Part shown: positions 37,288 to 46,442 of the stretch, piece by piece
Numbering within the stretch: position 1 is the stretch's first letter
How the letters are laid out: each line of letters opens with the position of its first letter
Source of the DNA: an uncultured Rickettsiaceae bacterium
Lineage (GTDB): Bacteria > Pseudomonadota > Alphaproteobacteria > Rickettsiales > Rickettsiaceae
Direction: 5' to 3'
NCBI GenBank assembly: GCA_905479865.1
Contig: CAJQOD010000020.1
Location: 21,222 to 85,221, forward strand
Length of the DNA stretch: 64,000 nt
Made by a program: the position numbers and the translations under genes
The notes under the pieces: generated by a model
Databases searched by the model: none
Seen by the model: the letters and a program-made list of their open reading frames with translations, nothing else
Told to the model about the DNA's origin: nothing

Positions 37288-38083
37288 GGTCGGTATTTGC
37301 ATCATATAGGTTATAAAATAGCCTGTTGAATCTTATTGATGAAATCCAAATGCCGATCCTTTCTATCTGCTTTATAAAACCTGCGCTAGAGTTCCACAAA
37401 GGTTGCTCGGTTGAGAATAGAATAAATTGTCCTTTTGCGATCAGGTTTTTGAAAGGAACAGTACCCAGTTGATATCTGCTGTCTCCTGAATTGTCTCTAT
37501 TGTCTCCCATAAAGAAATAATGCCCATCTTCAACCGTGTGCGGATCATAATTGCTACGATCTGTATCAAATACATGCTGCAAATATTTTGCTTTATATGA
37601 GAAGAAGCTCAGTCCGTTTGGGAGCGTTTCTTTAAACCTGATAAATTTTTGTCCGGCTTCATTTATGTAGCCTCCAACTTCTATCCTTTCGACAGCTACA
37701 TCATTAATATAAGTTATGTCATTAATAATTTCGATCTTATCTCCAGGTAGGCCAATTAGTCTTTTGATATATCTTTCCTGCATGTTATGCGGAGGGCGCA
37801 TGATGATAATGTCGCCGCGCTCCGGTTGGTCTGCTAAAATTCTTCCTTCAAACAGGTTTGGATTAAAAGGAATGGAGTAAATACTATATCCGTAATTATA
37901 TTTAGTTGAGAATACGTAATCTCCTTCAAGGATGGTGCCGTTCATAGAACCTGTGGGAACATAGAATAGTTCAATAATAAACGTTCTAACAGCGAGTGCT
38001 AAAATTACTACCATAATTAAGGAGGTAATTTCTGACTTTACGATCCTATGGGATTTATTATTATTAGTTTCTGGTGTGTCCAA
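37277..38083 (-). CDS. lepB: Signal peptidase I
   Basis: LepB cleaves signal peptides of Sec-exported proteins. The 268 residues have one N-terminal anchor (about 21-39). The catalytic serine is in PTGSMNGTILEGDYVF (family PSxSM), the catalytic lysine in YIKRLIGLPGDKIE, and the box GDNRDNSGDSR near residue 195. Its substrates here should include SBP-TRIC, LptD and the SurA-like protein. It is the first gene of lepB-rnc-era. Confidence 0.95.
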   Translation of the reverse strand: MDTPETNNNKSHRIVKSEITSLIMVVILALAVRTFIIELFYVPTGSMNGTILEGDYVFSTKYNYGYSIYSIPFNPNLFEGRILADQPERGDIIIMRPPHNMQERYIKRLIGLPGDKIEIINDITYINDVAVERIEVGGYINEAGQKFIRFKETLPNGLSFFSYKAKYLQHVFDTDRSNYDPHTVEDGHYFFMGDNRDNSGDSRYQLGTVPFKNLIAKGQFILFSTEQPLWNSSAGFIKQIERIGIWISSIRFNRLFYNLYDANTDHDK

Positions 38084-38155
38084 TGTGATTTTCCAATGTC
38101 TTATGTTAAAAACATCGTTATAATATCCTTCAAAGCAAATTAAATCTATATATTT

Positions 38156-38899
38156 ATGCGGATTAATACTAATTTCTCATCGCCTAATTATGATATCAGG
38201 AGCAAAAAGGTACAATATATAATAGTTCATTTTACAGAAATGTCATTTGATGGTGCTCTTGATCGGTTGACAGATGCAGCAACGCAGGTAAGCGCACATT
38301 ATATAATTAAGGAAAATGGAGAGATATTTCAGCTGGTTGCAGATGAAAACATTGCCTGGCATGCAGGCAAAAGTGCCTGGCATGGGGCAGAAGCTCTAAA
38401 CCAGAATTCAATTGGAATTGAACTTGATAATTTGGGCAATTGTAAATTTACAGAAGCACAAATGCAAGCATGTCTTGCGCTTGGTAATGTGCTGATGAAA
38501 AAGTATGATATTCTGCCTGGCAGTTTCATAGGCCATTCAGATGTTGCCCCTGAGCGTAAAATAGATCCCGGTATATTTTTTGACTGGGAATTTTTCGCCA
38601 AAAACGGACTGGGAATATGGCATAATCTTCAAGCTCCTGATGAAGCTAAGCAGCTATTTAAGTTTGGCGATAAAGGAGAAAAAATAAAGCATTTGCAGCA
38701 AAGTTTAAAAAGGTTAGGTTATGGTATAGAGGATACAGGCATATTTGATGTACAGACCAATTTTGTGGTTAGAGCTTTTCAGTCAAAATTTTATCCGGAA
38801 ATTATTCACAGGAAAGGGATAGAATTTTATAATAATGATAAATCTCAATATAGTTGGGATTTATTTTCAAAGCGTATTTTGGATAAATTACTGGCATAA
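38156..38899 (+). CDS. N-acetylmuramoyl-L-alanine amidase (AmpD-like) with C-terminal peptidoglycan-binding domain
   Basis: The enzyme cuts the amide bond between MurNAc and the stem peptide. The Amidase_2 domain (about 15-155) shows YIIVHFTEMSFDGAL with the first Zn His, SAHYIIKENGEIFQLV, and IAWHAGKSAWHG. NSIGIELDN and GHSDVAPERKIDPG, with the last His and the Asp, complete it. A PG_binding_1 domain (about 170-245) follows with DKGEKIKHLQQSLKRLGY. There is no signal peptide. This resembles the rickettsial AmpD-like amidases used for peptidoglycan turnover and hiding from host sensors (inference). Confidence 0.9.
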   Translation: MRINTNFSSPNYDIRSKKVQYIIVHFTEMSFDGALDRLTDAATQVSAHYIIKENGEIFQLVADENIAWHAGKSAWHGAEALNQNSIGIELDNLGNCKFTEAQMQACLALGNVLMKKYDILPGSFIGHSDVAPERKIDPGIFFDWEFFAKNGLGIWHNLQAPDEAKQLFKFGDKGEKIKHLQQSLKRLGYGIEDTGIFDVQTNFVVRAFQSKFYPEIIHRKGIEFYNNDKSQYSWDLFSKRILDKLLA

Positions 38900-38944
38900 A
38901 ATTCCTCTTGAAGAGATAGCCTATATGTTATATGCTAATGCCCG

Positions 38945-38963
38945 CTCCTGAAAATTTCAGGAG
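38945..38963 (+). other. Hairpin in the amidase-rpsB interval
   Basis: CTCCTGAAA and TTTCAGGAG form a near-perfect inverted repeat around a single central base (38945-38963), 94 bases before rpsB. It has no T-run. It could end the amidase transcript or be a leader element for rpsB-tsf autoregulation. Confidence 0.4.
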
Positions 38964-39056
38964 TAAATTCACACGTATGAGCTTTGTTAGTCTGCTCTAT
39001 TTGAGTAGTTTTGTAGTTTGTGCGGAGGTATAACTAACAAATATAGGAGATATTAT

Positions 39057-40094
39057 ATGTCTAACTTACCTAAGATTAGCATCAGTGATTTGCTGGATGC
39101 TGGTATTCATTTCGGTCATAAAACTTCACGTTGGAATCCAAAGATGGCACCGTATATTTATGGCGTCAGGGATCATATCCATATTATTGATTTGCAGCAA
39201 ACAGTGCCGCTGATGCAGATTGCGCTACAGAAAATTTATGAAACTGTAAAAAATAATGGCAAAGTTCTTTTTGTTAGCAGTAAAATTCAGGCCACGGACT
39301 TAATTGCAGAATATGCAGAGAAATGCGGACAGTTCTATGTGAATAATAGATGGCTCGGTGGTATGCTTACTAACTGGGGTACTATTTCAAAGTCTATTAA
39401 AAAGCTGAATAACATTGAAAAAATTCTTGAAGATGAAGAGCAAATTGTTACTTTTACCAAGAAAGAAATATTAGAGCTAACCCGTAAAAGAACCAAGTTA
39501 CTTAGGTCTCTTGCCGGTATCAGAAATATTGGCGGTTGCCCGGATTTGATCGTGGTGATTGATACTAATAAAGAGCATCTGGCAGTTAGTGAGGCTGTAA
39601 AACTCGGTGTGCCGATTGTTGCTGTTGTTGATAGCAATTCAAATCCGGATAATATCGATTACCCGATTCCCGGTAATGATGATGCCATTAGATCCATCAG
39701 ACTTTACTGTAATTTATTTGCAGAAGCTGCTCTTGCCGGTATACAGGATGCGCTAGCTGATTCAGGCGTGGATGCCGGTCTTGCTCAAAAAGTAGAAGAT
39801 AAGACTCTTGAGGGCGTAACTAAAATTGAAAAAATAGCAAAAGTTTCAAAGGCTAAGCCAAAAATTGAAATTCCTGTTAAAAAAATGGAAGACAAAAAAT
39901 CTGTAGCTCCTAAAGAGACTGCTGCTCCTAAGAAACCGGTAGCTAAAAAGGCAGAAAAGGTTGAATCTCCTACTGAAAAAGTAGAAGACAAAAAACCTGC
40001 AGCTGCAAAAAAAGCCGCTGCCCCTAAGAAGCCGGTAGCTAAAAAGGCAGAAAAGGCTAAAGTTCCTGCTAAAAAAGTGACAGACAAAAAATAA
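39057..40094 (+). CDS. rpsB: 30S ribosomal protein S2 with Lys/Ala/Pro-rich C-terminal extension
   Basis: S2 is a late-assembling protein of the small subunit. The ATG at 39057, after an AGGAGA site, is the true start ([21 protein letters not shown]); an upstream frame start at 39018 lacks homology. The core shows the usual [16 protein letters not shown] and [25 protein letters not shown]. From about residue 262 a basic tail of some 80 residues is rich in Lys, Ala, Pro and Val and repeats [13 protein letters not shown] twice. That makes it 345 residues against about 240 in E. coli. tsf follows 23 bases later. Confidence 0.95.
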   Translation: MSNLPKISISDLLDAGIHFGHKTSRWNPKMAPYIYGVRDHIHIIDLQQTVPLMQIALQKIYETVKNNGKVLFVSSKIQATDLIAEYAEKCGQFYVNNRWLGGMLTNWGTISKSIKKLNNIEKILEDEEQIVTFTKKEILELTRKRTKLLRSLAGIRNIGGCPDLIVVIDTNKEHLAVSEAVKLGVPIVAVVDSNSNPDNIDYPIPGNDDAIRSIRLYCNLFAEAALAGIQDALADSGVDAGLAQKVEDKTLEGVTKIEKIAKVSKAKPKIEIPVKKMEDKKSVAPKETAAPKKPVAKKAEKVESPTEKVEDKKPAAAKKAAAPKKPVAKKAEKAKVPAKKVTDKK

Positions 40095-40117
40095 GTAATA
40101 AATATGGAGACTGAGTG

Positions 40118-41035
40118 ATGAATATAACTGCAGCGTTAGTTAAGGATTTAAGAATAAAAACAGGTGCCGGCATGATGGACTGTAAGAAGGCACTCGTAGA
40201 GGTAAACGGTGACTTTGAAGCAGCAGTTGATTGGCTTAGAACAAAAGGTTTAGCTGCTGCTGCAAAAAAAGCTGGCAGAGTAGCATCTGAAGGTTTGACC
40301 GCCACTTGCGTAAAGGAAACCAGAGGTGCCGCAATCGAGATTAATTCTGAAACTGATTTTGTTGCTAAAAATGAGGCTTTTCAGAAGATAGTTAAAGAAG
40401 TTTCTGAGCTTGCTGCCGGGCAAGATAACCTAGAATCTTTGAAAGCAGCTATTACTAAATCAGGTAAATCTGTGGAAGATGAGATTGTTGCAAATATTGC
40501 AACAATTGGTGAGAATCTAAATCTTCGTCGTATGCAGGTTGTATCTGTTAGTGATGGAATTATTGCATCATATATTCATAATGTGGTAGCAGATGATATG
40601 GGCAAGATTTCCGTACTTGTAGCACTTGAATCTACCGGTGATAAGGTAAAATTGATGGAAGCCGGCAAACAAATTGCTATGCATATTGCAGCAGCTCGGC
40701 CGGAATGTCTGAATAAAGAATCTGTAGATCCGTCTCTTGTTCAAAGAGAAAAAGATATTTTTACTGAGCAGTCAAGAGCTTCAGGTAAGCCGGATAATAT
40801 CATTGAAAAAATGATTGAGGGTAGAATTCGTAAATTTCTGGAAGAAATAGTGCTTCTTGATCAGGTTTTTGTCATTGACGGCAAGACAAAAATTTCAGAT
40901 GTTGTCACCAATCTTGCAAAAGAGCTTGGCACATCAGTTGAACTTAAATCTTATGTAAGATTTGAGCTAGGCGAAGGCGTAGAGAAAGAAGAAAAGAGTT
41001 TTGCCGACGAAGTTGCTGCTGTAGCAAAAAACTAG
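40118..41035 (+). CDS. tsf: Elongation factor Ts
   Basis: EF-Ts exchanges GDP for GTP on EF-Tu. A GTG at 40115 directly precedes the true ATG at 40118, and GGAGA lies upstream. The 305 residues begin NITAALVKDLRIKTGAGMMD, with the family KxLRxxTGAGMMDCK pattern. They continue with AAIEINSETDFVAKNEAFQ (the TDFVxxN motif), then the dimerisation part and EIVLLDQVFVID. In most Rickettsiales pyrH and frr come next; here the polysaccharide island follows. Confidence 0.96.
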   Translation: MNITAALVKDLRIKTGAGMMDCKKALVEVNGDFEAAVDWLRTKGLAAAAKKAGRVASEGLTATCVKETRGAAIEINSETDFVAKNEAFQKIVKEVSELAAGQDNLESLKAAITKSGKSVEDEIVANIATIGENLNLRRMQVVSVSDGIIASYIHNVVADDMGKISVLVALESTGDKVKLMEAGKQIAMHIAAARPECLNKESVDPSLVQREKDIFTEQSRASGKPDNIIEKMIEGRIRKFLEEIVLLDQVFVIDGKTKISDVVTNLAKELGTSVELKSYVRFELGEGVEKEEKSFADEVAAVAKN

Positions 41036-41065
41036 GTATAGCTGATAAAACAACTTAAAGTATAT

Positions 41066-42409
41066 ATGCTTCAAAAGCTGAGATCAATACGCAAAAAGTA
41101 TAAAATAATAATTGCTAATTTAGTACATAAAATAGCTATGCGTCTATACTACGTGTCTAGATTTTTTATATCTATATTAATTAAGTATGCACTTTATTTA
41201 AATCCCAACAGAAAGCTTTTCTGGAACAACCTGGCAAAAATGGATTGTCAGGATGCGTGTTTACATAAAACACGGTTTTTTTTGTATGATACCATCCTTG
41301 ATAAGCATAGTGAAATAGCAGTTGATTATATTAGAATATCAGAATCTAGGGATATTAATTTTACAATGCCTATTGTTAATCCTAAAATCAAACTTTCTCC
41401 AAAATATAAATGTAAAGCAATGTTACCCGCTACTTACCTGGCAACAATTAAAAATGCACAGGTTTTTGCTAAAACAGATTTGATAATAGTAAATAATAAA
41501 GTTTATTATGATGAAATTGATAGGAATAACATAAACTTATATGCAATCAAATCGCCCAATATAAGTAAAATCACCAAAGACAAGGTTGCAATTAAAATTC
41601 CAAGGGGCTTTACAAAAACAATTGAAACAGGAATTCATCTTACTAAAGATCACTCTAAAAACTATTTTCATTGGTTGATTGAGGTTTTACCCAGGTTGAG
41701 TCTTACCACTGAAGTAAATAAGGATGTACCGATTTTAGTTAGCAATTATCTTCCTACGCAATTTTATGAAGCATTGGAGGTTTGTAATAAAAATAATAGA
41801 CAAATAATAAAGTTAAATGCTAATAAAAACCATGTAGTAAAAAATCTTTATTATCCATCACGCCTTTCGATTATAAATGATAATTACGGGCAGCCAATTT
41901 ATAATAGAGATGCTGTTTATTCACCAAACGGTATAAAGTTTGTACAAGATACTGTATTAAAGTCATTAAAGTGCGGGAATAAAAAAGGAAAAAGGAAAAT
42001 TTTTATTTCTCGCTCTGGTTCTGATTACAGGCAATTATTAAATTCAAATGAAATAGAAGAGTTTTTAATAGAGAAGGGGTTTGAAATAGTATTTCCTGAA
42101 AGTTTATCATTTTCCTCTCAGGTAAGAGTTTTTTCTGAAGCAGAAATAATTATTGGTCAGAGTGGTGCCGGTATGGCAAATTTTATTTTTGCACCAAAGG
42201 ACTGTAAGGTAATAGTAATGATGAGTGATGTACCAGAAAATAATTTGCAACTGTTCAATGCTCTTGCCACAGCAAGTAATATTCACATGGAATTCATTAT
42301 AGGAAAGCGTATCTCATTAAAAAGTAAATATACTATCCATGCAGATTTTTCTGTTGATACAATGGTAATGTCTAATTGTTTAGATAAGTTATTGAAGAGT
42401 AATAAATGA
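41066..42409 (+). CDS. Glycosyltransferase family 61 protein
   Basis: The 447 residues contain the GT61 (DUF563) marks KNYFHWLIEVLPRL (about 197-210), KIFISRSGSDYRQLLN (about 310-325) and IIGQSGAGMANFIFAP (about 364-379). The first 180 residues are basic and AT-rich in codon use, with a hydrophobic stretch near 30-45 that may anchor it to the membrane. GT61 enzymes transfer sugars such as xylose or GlcNAc; the donor cannot be read from sequence. It is the first of four genes pointing into the island and overlaps the next by 4 bases. Confidence 0.85.
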   Translation: MLQKLRSIRKKYKIIIANLVHKIAMRLYYVSRFFISILIKYALYLNPNRKLFWNNLAKMDCQDACLHKTRFFLYDTILDKHSEIAVDYIRISESRDINFTMPIVNPKIKLSPKYKCKAMLPATYLATIKNAQVFAKTDLIIVNNKVYYDEIDRNNINLYAIKSPNISKITKDKVAIKIPRGFTKTIETGIHLTKDHSKNYFHWLIEVLPRLSLTTEVNKDVPILVSNYLPTQFYEALEVCNKNNRQIIKLNANKNHVVKNLYYPSRLSIINDNYGQPIYNRDAVYSPNGIKFVQDTVLKSLKCGNKKGKRKIFISRSGSDYRQLLNSNEIEEFLIEKGFEIVFPESLSFSSQVRVFSEAEIIIGQSGAGMANFIFAPKDCKVIVMMSDVPENNLQLFNALATASNIHMEFIIGKRISLKSKYTIHADFSVDTMVMSNCLDKLLKSNK

Positions 42410-42939
42410 AGATAATTGGTAAGAATGTTGACCTTGTTGAGGTAAAAGTTGCTGATGCTGAATTTATACTTTCTTTAAGGCAAAACCCAGATCTAAATAA
42501 ATATTTATCATTTGTAGATAATGATCTTAAGAAACAAAAGCAATGGTTGCAAAAATCAATATTTAATAAGAATGAATATTACTATCTAATTAAAAATAAA
42601 AAAAATACACCAGTTGGAACAATAAGAATCTATGATATTAGAAATAATGTTTTTTGTTGGGGGAGTTGGATTATCCTACCGGAGCATAGAAAATATTCTA
42701 GTTTAGAATCGATGTTTTTATTATTAAAATTTGCTTTTTTCGATTTGAATCTTTTGGAGACAAATTTTGATGTACGAAAAGACAATCAAAAAGTAATAAA
42801 TTTTCATTTAAAATCTGGTGCAGTAATAATAGATGAAGATTCACAAAATTTCTTTTTTAACTATAAAAAAGAGTATTTTCTAGATAAATATGATTATTAC
42901 CGAGAGATAGTAGAGAAAACCAAATCTAATATTAATTAA
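42406..42939 (+). CDS. GNAT-family N-acetyltransferase, possibly acting on an amino sugar
   Basis: The 177-residue protein has a RimJ/PseH-like GNAT layout: KIIGKNVDLVEVKVADAEFI with LRQNPDLNKYL, then GTIRIYDIRNNVFCWGSWII and the CoA-region LPEHRKYSSLESMFLLLKFA. NLLETNFDVRKDNQKVINFHLKSGA follows. It sits between two glycosyltransferases and starts inside the GT61 stop. By context it may acetylate the 3-amino sugar made by the minus-strand genes, in place of the usual hexapeptide FdtC/QdtC enzyme (inference). No such hexapeptide gene is present. Confidence 0.8.
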   Translation: MKIIGKNVDLVEVKVADAEFILSLRQNPDLNKYLSFVDNDLKKQKQWLQKSIFNKNEYYYLIKNKKNTPVGTIRIYDIRNNVFCWGSWIILPEHRKYSSLESMFLLLKFAFFDLNLLETNFDVRKDNQKVINFHLKSGAVIIDEDSQNFFFNYKKEYFLDKYDYYREIVEKTKSNIN

Positions 42940-42941
42940 CA

Positions 42942-43880
42942 ATGAATAGACAACAAATTAGTTCACGTGTTTCAGTGGCTATAATTACATATAATAGTGA
43001 GAAATTTGTTGTAAAAGCGATTGATAGTGCTTTGGCGCAGGATTATCCCAATATTGAAATTATAATTTCTGACGATGCATCAACAGATAGCACTTTAACA
43101 CAAGTAAAAAAATATGTAGCCAAGTATCCAGGCAAAATTAGGTTACTAACGTCTAAAAAAAATAAAGGTGCAGTAGAAAATTGGTTTAAATGCGTCTTGG
43201 CTTGTCGGGGAAAGTATGTTACCGGTCTTGCAGGAGATGATGAATTGTATCCTAATGCAATATCAAAACAGGTTGCTGTTATGGAAAATAATTCTGAGAT
43301 AGCTATATGCTATGCAGATGTTTCGGTTTTTCATGTACCAAGTGGAAAGGAAATTTATCGTTTAAGCCAGAAAGCACCGGCTAAATCCGGTGGAGTGGAA
43401 ATAGCATTAGCTGATTCCATTTATTATTCCCCGACCATGATGTTTCTTAATAAATTTGCACCTAAGGAAAATAGCTTCAAAGAAATTCGACATGCTGCAG
43501 ATTTGGCTTTTTATAAAGAAATTATGATATTATCGGCGCCAAAAGGTAAAATATATTATTTACCGGAAATTTTATATAAATATCAAAAACATGATTCCAA
43601 TATCACAGTAACAGGATTTGAATATCACAAGGAGCATATTGAGTCTATAAAGTTATTAAAAATTAAATATCCTAAGTATAGTTCTTGTTTAAATCCGTCT
43701 ATTTATGATTTTTGTTGTGTTGCTTTTTTTAAGAACATAATAAAATTTAAATATAGAAATGCCGGTTATTTTTTATATGAAGGATTCTGTGCAGCAGGTG
43801 GTAATCCATTTAAGCTTTTTAGAGCTCTTATTTGGGGGGTAAAATTTTATTTTAAGAAATGCTTTGAATTGAAGAGATAA
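42942..43880 (+). CDS. Glycosyltransferase family 2 protein
   Basis: The 312 residues open with the GT-A Rossmann start SVAIITYNSEKFVVKAIDSA and IIISDDASTDSTLTQV. A DXD-type metal site follows in GLAGDDELYPNAISKQV (about 94-110). The C-terminal third is basic and rich in aromatic residues, probably membrane-associated. A conserved acidic residue in IRHAADLAFYKEI may be the base. The acceptor and donor are unknown. It lies 2 bases after the GNAT gene. Confidence 0.88.
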   Translation: MNRQQISSRVSVAIITYNSEKFVVKAIDSALAQDYPNIEIIISDDASTDSTLTQVKKYVAKYPGKIRLLTSKKNKGAVENWFKCVLACRGKYVTGLAGDDELYPNAISKQVAVMENNSEIAICYADVSVFHVPSGKEIYRLSQKAPAKSGGVEIALADSIYYSPTMMFLNKFAPKENSFKEIRHAADLAFYKEIMILSAPKGKIYYLPEILYKYQKHDSNITVTGFEYHKEHIESIKLLKIKYPKYSSCLNPSIYDFCCVAFFKNIIKFKYRNAGYFLYEGFCAAGGNPFKLFRALIWGVKFYFKKCFELKR

Positions 43881-43936
43881 GTCTTCTATTGTGCAATATA
43901 AGTTATATTTTTGTTATTTTTAGCAGGATTTAGTAT

Positions 43937-44920
43937 ATGAAGCGCATATTATATTTTTTATCAATCATTTTGTTGATTGTAGCAGCTATATTGCTTATCA
44001 AAAATAATTACCATAAGCCGGTTATTAAAGTAAAGCAACTTAATCAGCTTGGCCGGCCTGGAAAACTCACCTATGCACTCAAGGATATACTCGAAGAACG
44101 TTACCGCGTTGTTATAACTGATGTTGACTATGATATAGTAGTTGATGATGTTTTTGGTAGTAAGGATATAAAAAATATAGATAATCCTGACGTCATCAAA
44201 ATATTCTACACGGCTGAGGCTTATTTACCTAATTTGGATGATTATGATTTGGTTTTAGGTTTTGACCGCATTGATGATCCGAGATATGTCAGATATCCTA
44301 ATTACTATAATGGATATAAGGATAAGATTAGAGTTACTTCAAAGCCAAGAGCAGGACAGGGAGAATGTAATCCTGAGAAAAAGACGTTTGCCTGTTTTTT
44401 AGTTAGTAATGGTGATCACGGTACTATTGGCTATAATGGCAAATCTATAGAAGGTACAAAAGCCCGTGACAGTATGTTCCATAGGCTGTCAGAGTATAAA
44501 TGGGTAGCAAGTGGCGGAGTTCACTTGAATAATATTGGCGGTCCGGTTCCCAGAAAAAGTAAAAAGACTCAGGAGTGGCTTTCTCAATGCAAGTTCATAA
44601 TTTCCTATGAGAATCAGTATCATAATGGGTATTTAACTGAAAAAGTATTTCAGGCTTACTTTGGCGGGGCTATTCCAATATATTGGGGCGATGAGAGTGC
44701 GGTTTCAGATATCAATAAAGATGCTGTAATTTATGCTGATGATTTTGAGGCAGAAAATGATGTAGTTGAATACGTTAAAAAGGTTGATAATGATGATGAA
44801 CTATATTGTAAAATTTGGAATCAGCATCTTATGACCAATCCTGACATGAATTATGAAATTGTAAAAGATAAGCTCAGGGGAAAACTCTTTAAGTTAATTG
44901 ATACCAAACTGCAAAAGTAA
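43937..44920 (+). CDS. Glycosyltransferase family 10 (alpha-1,3/4-fucosyltransferase-like) protein
   Basis: The 327 residues have one N-terminal membrane helix (about 4-20). The GT10 donor-binding core is clear: KFIISYENQYHNGYLTEKVF (about 219-238) directly followed by QAYFGGAIPIYWGDESA. These correspond to the FxxxxENxxxxxYxTEK and PIYWG motifs of Helicobacter pylori and animal fucosyltransferases. The usual donor is GDP-L-fucose, but no fucose nucleotide gene is in the window. Enzymes of this fold can use other 6-deoxy sugars, so a dTDP-sugar donor cannot be ruled out. It converges on the aminotransferase gene with 35 bases between. Confidence 0.87.
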   Translation: MKRILYFLSIILLIVAAILLIKNNYHKPVIKVKQLNQLGRPGKLTYALKDILEERYRVVITDVDYDIVVDDVFGSKDIKNIDNPDVIKIFYTAEAYLPNLDDYDLVLGFDRIDDPRYVRYPNYYNGYKDKIRVTSKPRAGQGECNPEKKTFACFLVSNGDHGTIGYNGKSIEGTKARDSMFHRLSEYKWVASGGVHLNNIGGPVPRKSKKTQEWLSQCKFIISYENQYHNGYLTEKVFQAYFGGAIPIYWGDESAVSDINKDAVIYADDFEAENDVVEYVKKVDNDDELYCKIWNQHLMTNPDMNYEIVKDKLRGKLFKLIDTKLQK

Positions 44921-44955
44921 TACCAATATTTGAAATTGAAATGAGCTATTTTAAA

Positions 44956-46053
44956 CTAGTAAAAACCTTTTACTTTGTCTATCACGTATATAGCTTCATC
45001 TTTGCTCAAATGAGGCCCCATAGGTAGGCTTAATACTGCGCTACAAATATTTTCCGTTTCAGGAAAAGACCCTTTTGGTAAATTCAGATGTTCATAAGCT
45101 CCTTGTAGATGGATGGGCGCAGGGTAATGTATATTTGTACCAATGCCGATAGAGGTAAGGTAATTTTGCAGTTCTGTACGTTTATCTGTTCGGATAGCAA
45201 ATACATGCCATACATGACCAGGGTGATATTCTGGTAGAGTTAGGCCATCAATGTTTTTTAATCCGTGCAAATATAACTCAGCAATTTTTTGTCTGCGCGC
45301 ATTCCATGCATCTAATCGTTTTAGTTTGATCGATAGCACACCGGCTTGTAATTCATCCAGGCGGCTATTGCCTGCCGTAATTTCATGCTGGTAGCGTATC
45401 TTGCTGCCATAATTTCTCATCATACGGAGTTTCTCAGCTACCGCATCGCTATTAGTAGAAATACATCCTCCATCTCCAAAACAACCGAGATTCTTGCCGG
45501 GGTAAAAGCTAAAGCCGGCACAATCACTAAAGAACCCTGCTTTCTCTGAGTTATCGTTTTCGTAGGCTCCATGTGCTTGGGCTGCGTCTTCAATGATTTT
45601 CAGGTTATATTTTTTAGCTATTTGGGAGATTTTTTCCATTGCGCAAACCCTGCCATAAATATGTACTGGCATTATAGCCTTTGTTTTATTCGTTATAGCT
45701 GCTTCTATCAGTTTTGGGTCTATAAGAAAATTACCATCCACCTCTACCGGTACAGGTGTAGCTCCAGTTTCTGATACTGCCAGCCAGCTTGCTATGTAAG
45801 TAAAAGCCGGAACGATTACTTCGTCATCCTTTCCAATACCTAGAGCTTTAAGGCTCAGGCAAAGAGCATCGAGTCCATTTGCAACTCCAATTACATGTTT
45901 TACACCAAGATAGGAGGCAAATTCTTTCTCAAATTGTTCCAGTCTCTTGCCAAGAATGTAAAAACTATCCTGATTGATATCTTGCCAGAGCTGATCAAAT
46001 TCCTGCTTCAGCTCAAGATAAGCATCTTTTAAATTTAAGAATTGAACTTCCAT
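44956..46053 (-). CDS. fdtB: DegT/DnrJ/EryC1-type sugar aminotransferase, FdtB/QdtB-like
   Basis: The 365 residues are a PLP-dependent sugar aminotransferase with EVIVPAFTYIASWLAVSETG, IPVHIYG-like MPVHIYGRVCAM, EDAAQAHGA and the PLP lysine in SFYPGKNLGCFGDGGC (about 184-199). The product ends with the family tail LSLPMGPHLSKDE. Its gene overlaps the FdtA-like ketoisomerase by 19 bases, which points to amination of a dTDP-3-keto-6-deoxyhexose at C3. FdtB (Fuc3N) and QdtB (Qui3N) cannot be separated here, so the symbol is provisional. Confidence 0.85.
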   Translation of the reverse strand: MEVQFLNLKDAYLELKQEFDQLWQDINQDSFYILGKRLEQFEKEFASYLGVKHVIGVANGLDALCLSLKALGIGKDDEVIVPAFTYIASWLAVSETGATPVPVEVDGNFLIDPKLIEAAITNKTKAIMPVHIYGRVCAMEKISQIAKKYNLKIIEDAAQAHGAYENDNSEKAGFFSDCAGFSFYPGKNLGCFGDGGCISTNSDAVAEKLRMMRNYGSKIRYQHEITAGNSRLDELQAGVLSIKLKRLDAWNARRQKIAELYLHGLKNIDGLTLPEYHPGHVWHVFAIRTDKRTELQNYLTSIGIGTNIHYPAPIHLQGAYEHLNLPKGSFPETENICSAVLSLPMGPHLSKDEAIYVIDKVKGFY

Positions 46054-46436
46054 TTTTTAAACTCTTCGTATGATCTAATATAGTCCTCTTCATCATAGAT
46101 ATCAGAGGCAATGACTATGATGCTGGGATTGTTTCGAAAATTTGTTATTTCACGCCATAACGGTTTTTCAATTAATATACCTTTATCCGGTGAATTCAGG
46201 GTGATAATATCCCGGTTATTGCCATCATCCAGGATCAAATCCGCAGAACCATTAGCACAAAAAATGAATTGCTTAAGCTGCTTATGTGCGTGTGCACCCC
46301 TATCTTGCTTTAGATCATACAACCAATAGATTCTATTGATAGGGAAATTTATTATTTTTCCTACTTCTATGAATGATAAATTTCCCCTTTCATCTTCAAC
46401 GCTGGGAGTTTGAATTAATTTATATCCATCAATCAT
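46035..46436 (-). CDS. fdtA: Sugar 3,4-ketoisomerase, FdtA/QdtA/WxcM-like cupin
   Basis: The 133 residues form a small cupin. The family marks are DERGNLSFIEVGK near the start, RIYWLYDLKQDRGAHAHKQL (about 36-55) with the catalytic histidines, and a C-terminal SDIYDEEDYIRSYEEF. Such enzymes convert dTDP-4-keto-6-deoxyglucose into the 3-keto sugar that the aminotransferase then aminates. FdtA and QdtA give galacto and gluco products respectively, and I cannot tell which. The gene lies between rmlA and the aminotransferase. Confidence 0.88.
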   Translation of the reverse strand: MIDGYKLIQTPSVEDERGNLSFIEVGKIINFPINRIYWLYDLKQDRGAHAHKQLKQFIFCANGSADLILDDGNNRDIITLNSPDKGILIEKPLWREITNFRNNPSIIVIASDIYDEEDYIRSYEEFKKWKFNS

Positions 46437-46442
46437 AAGAGA

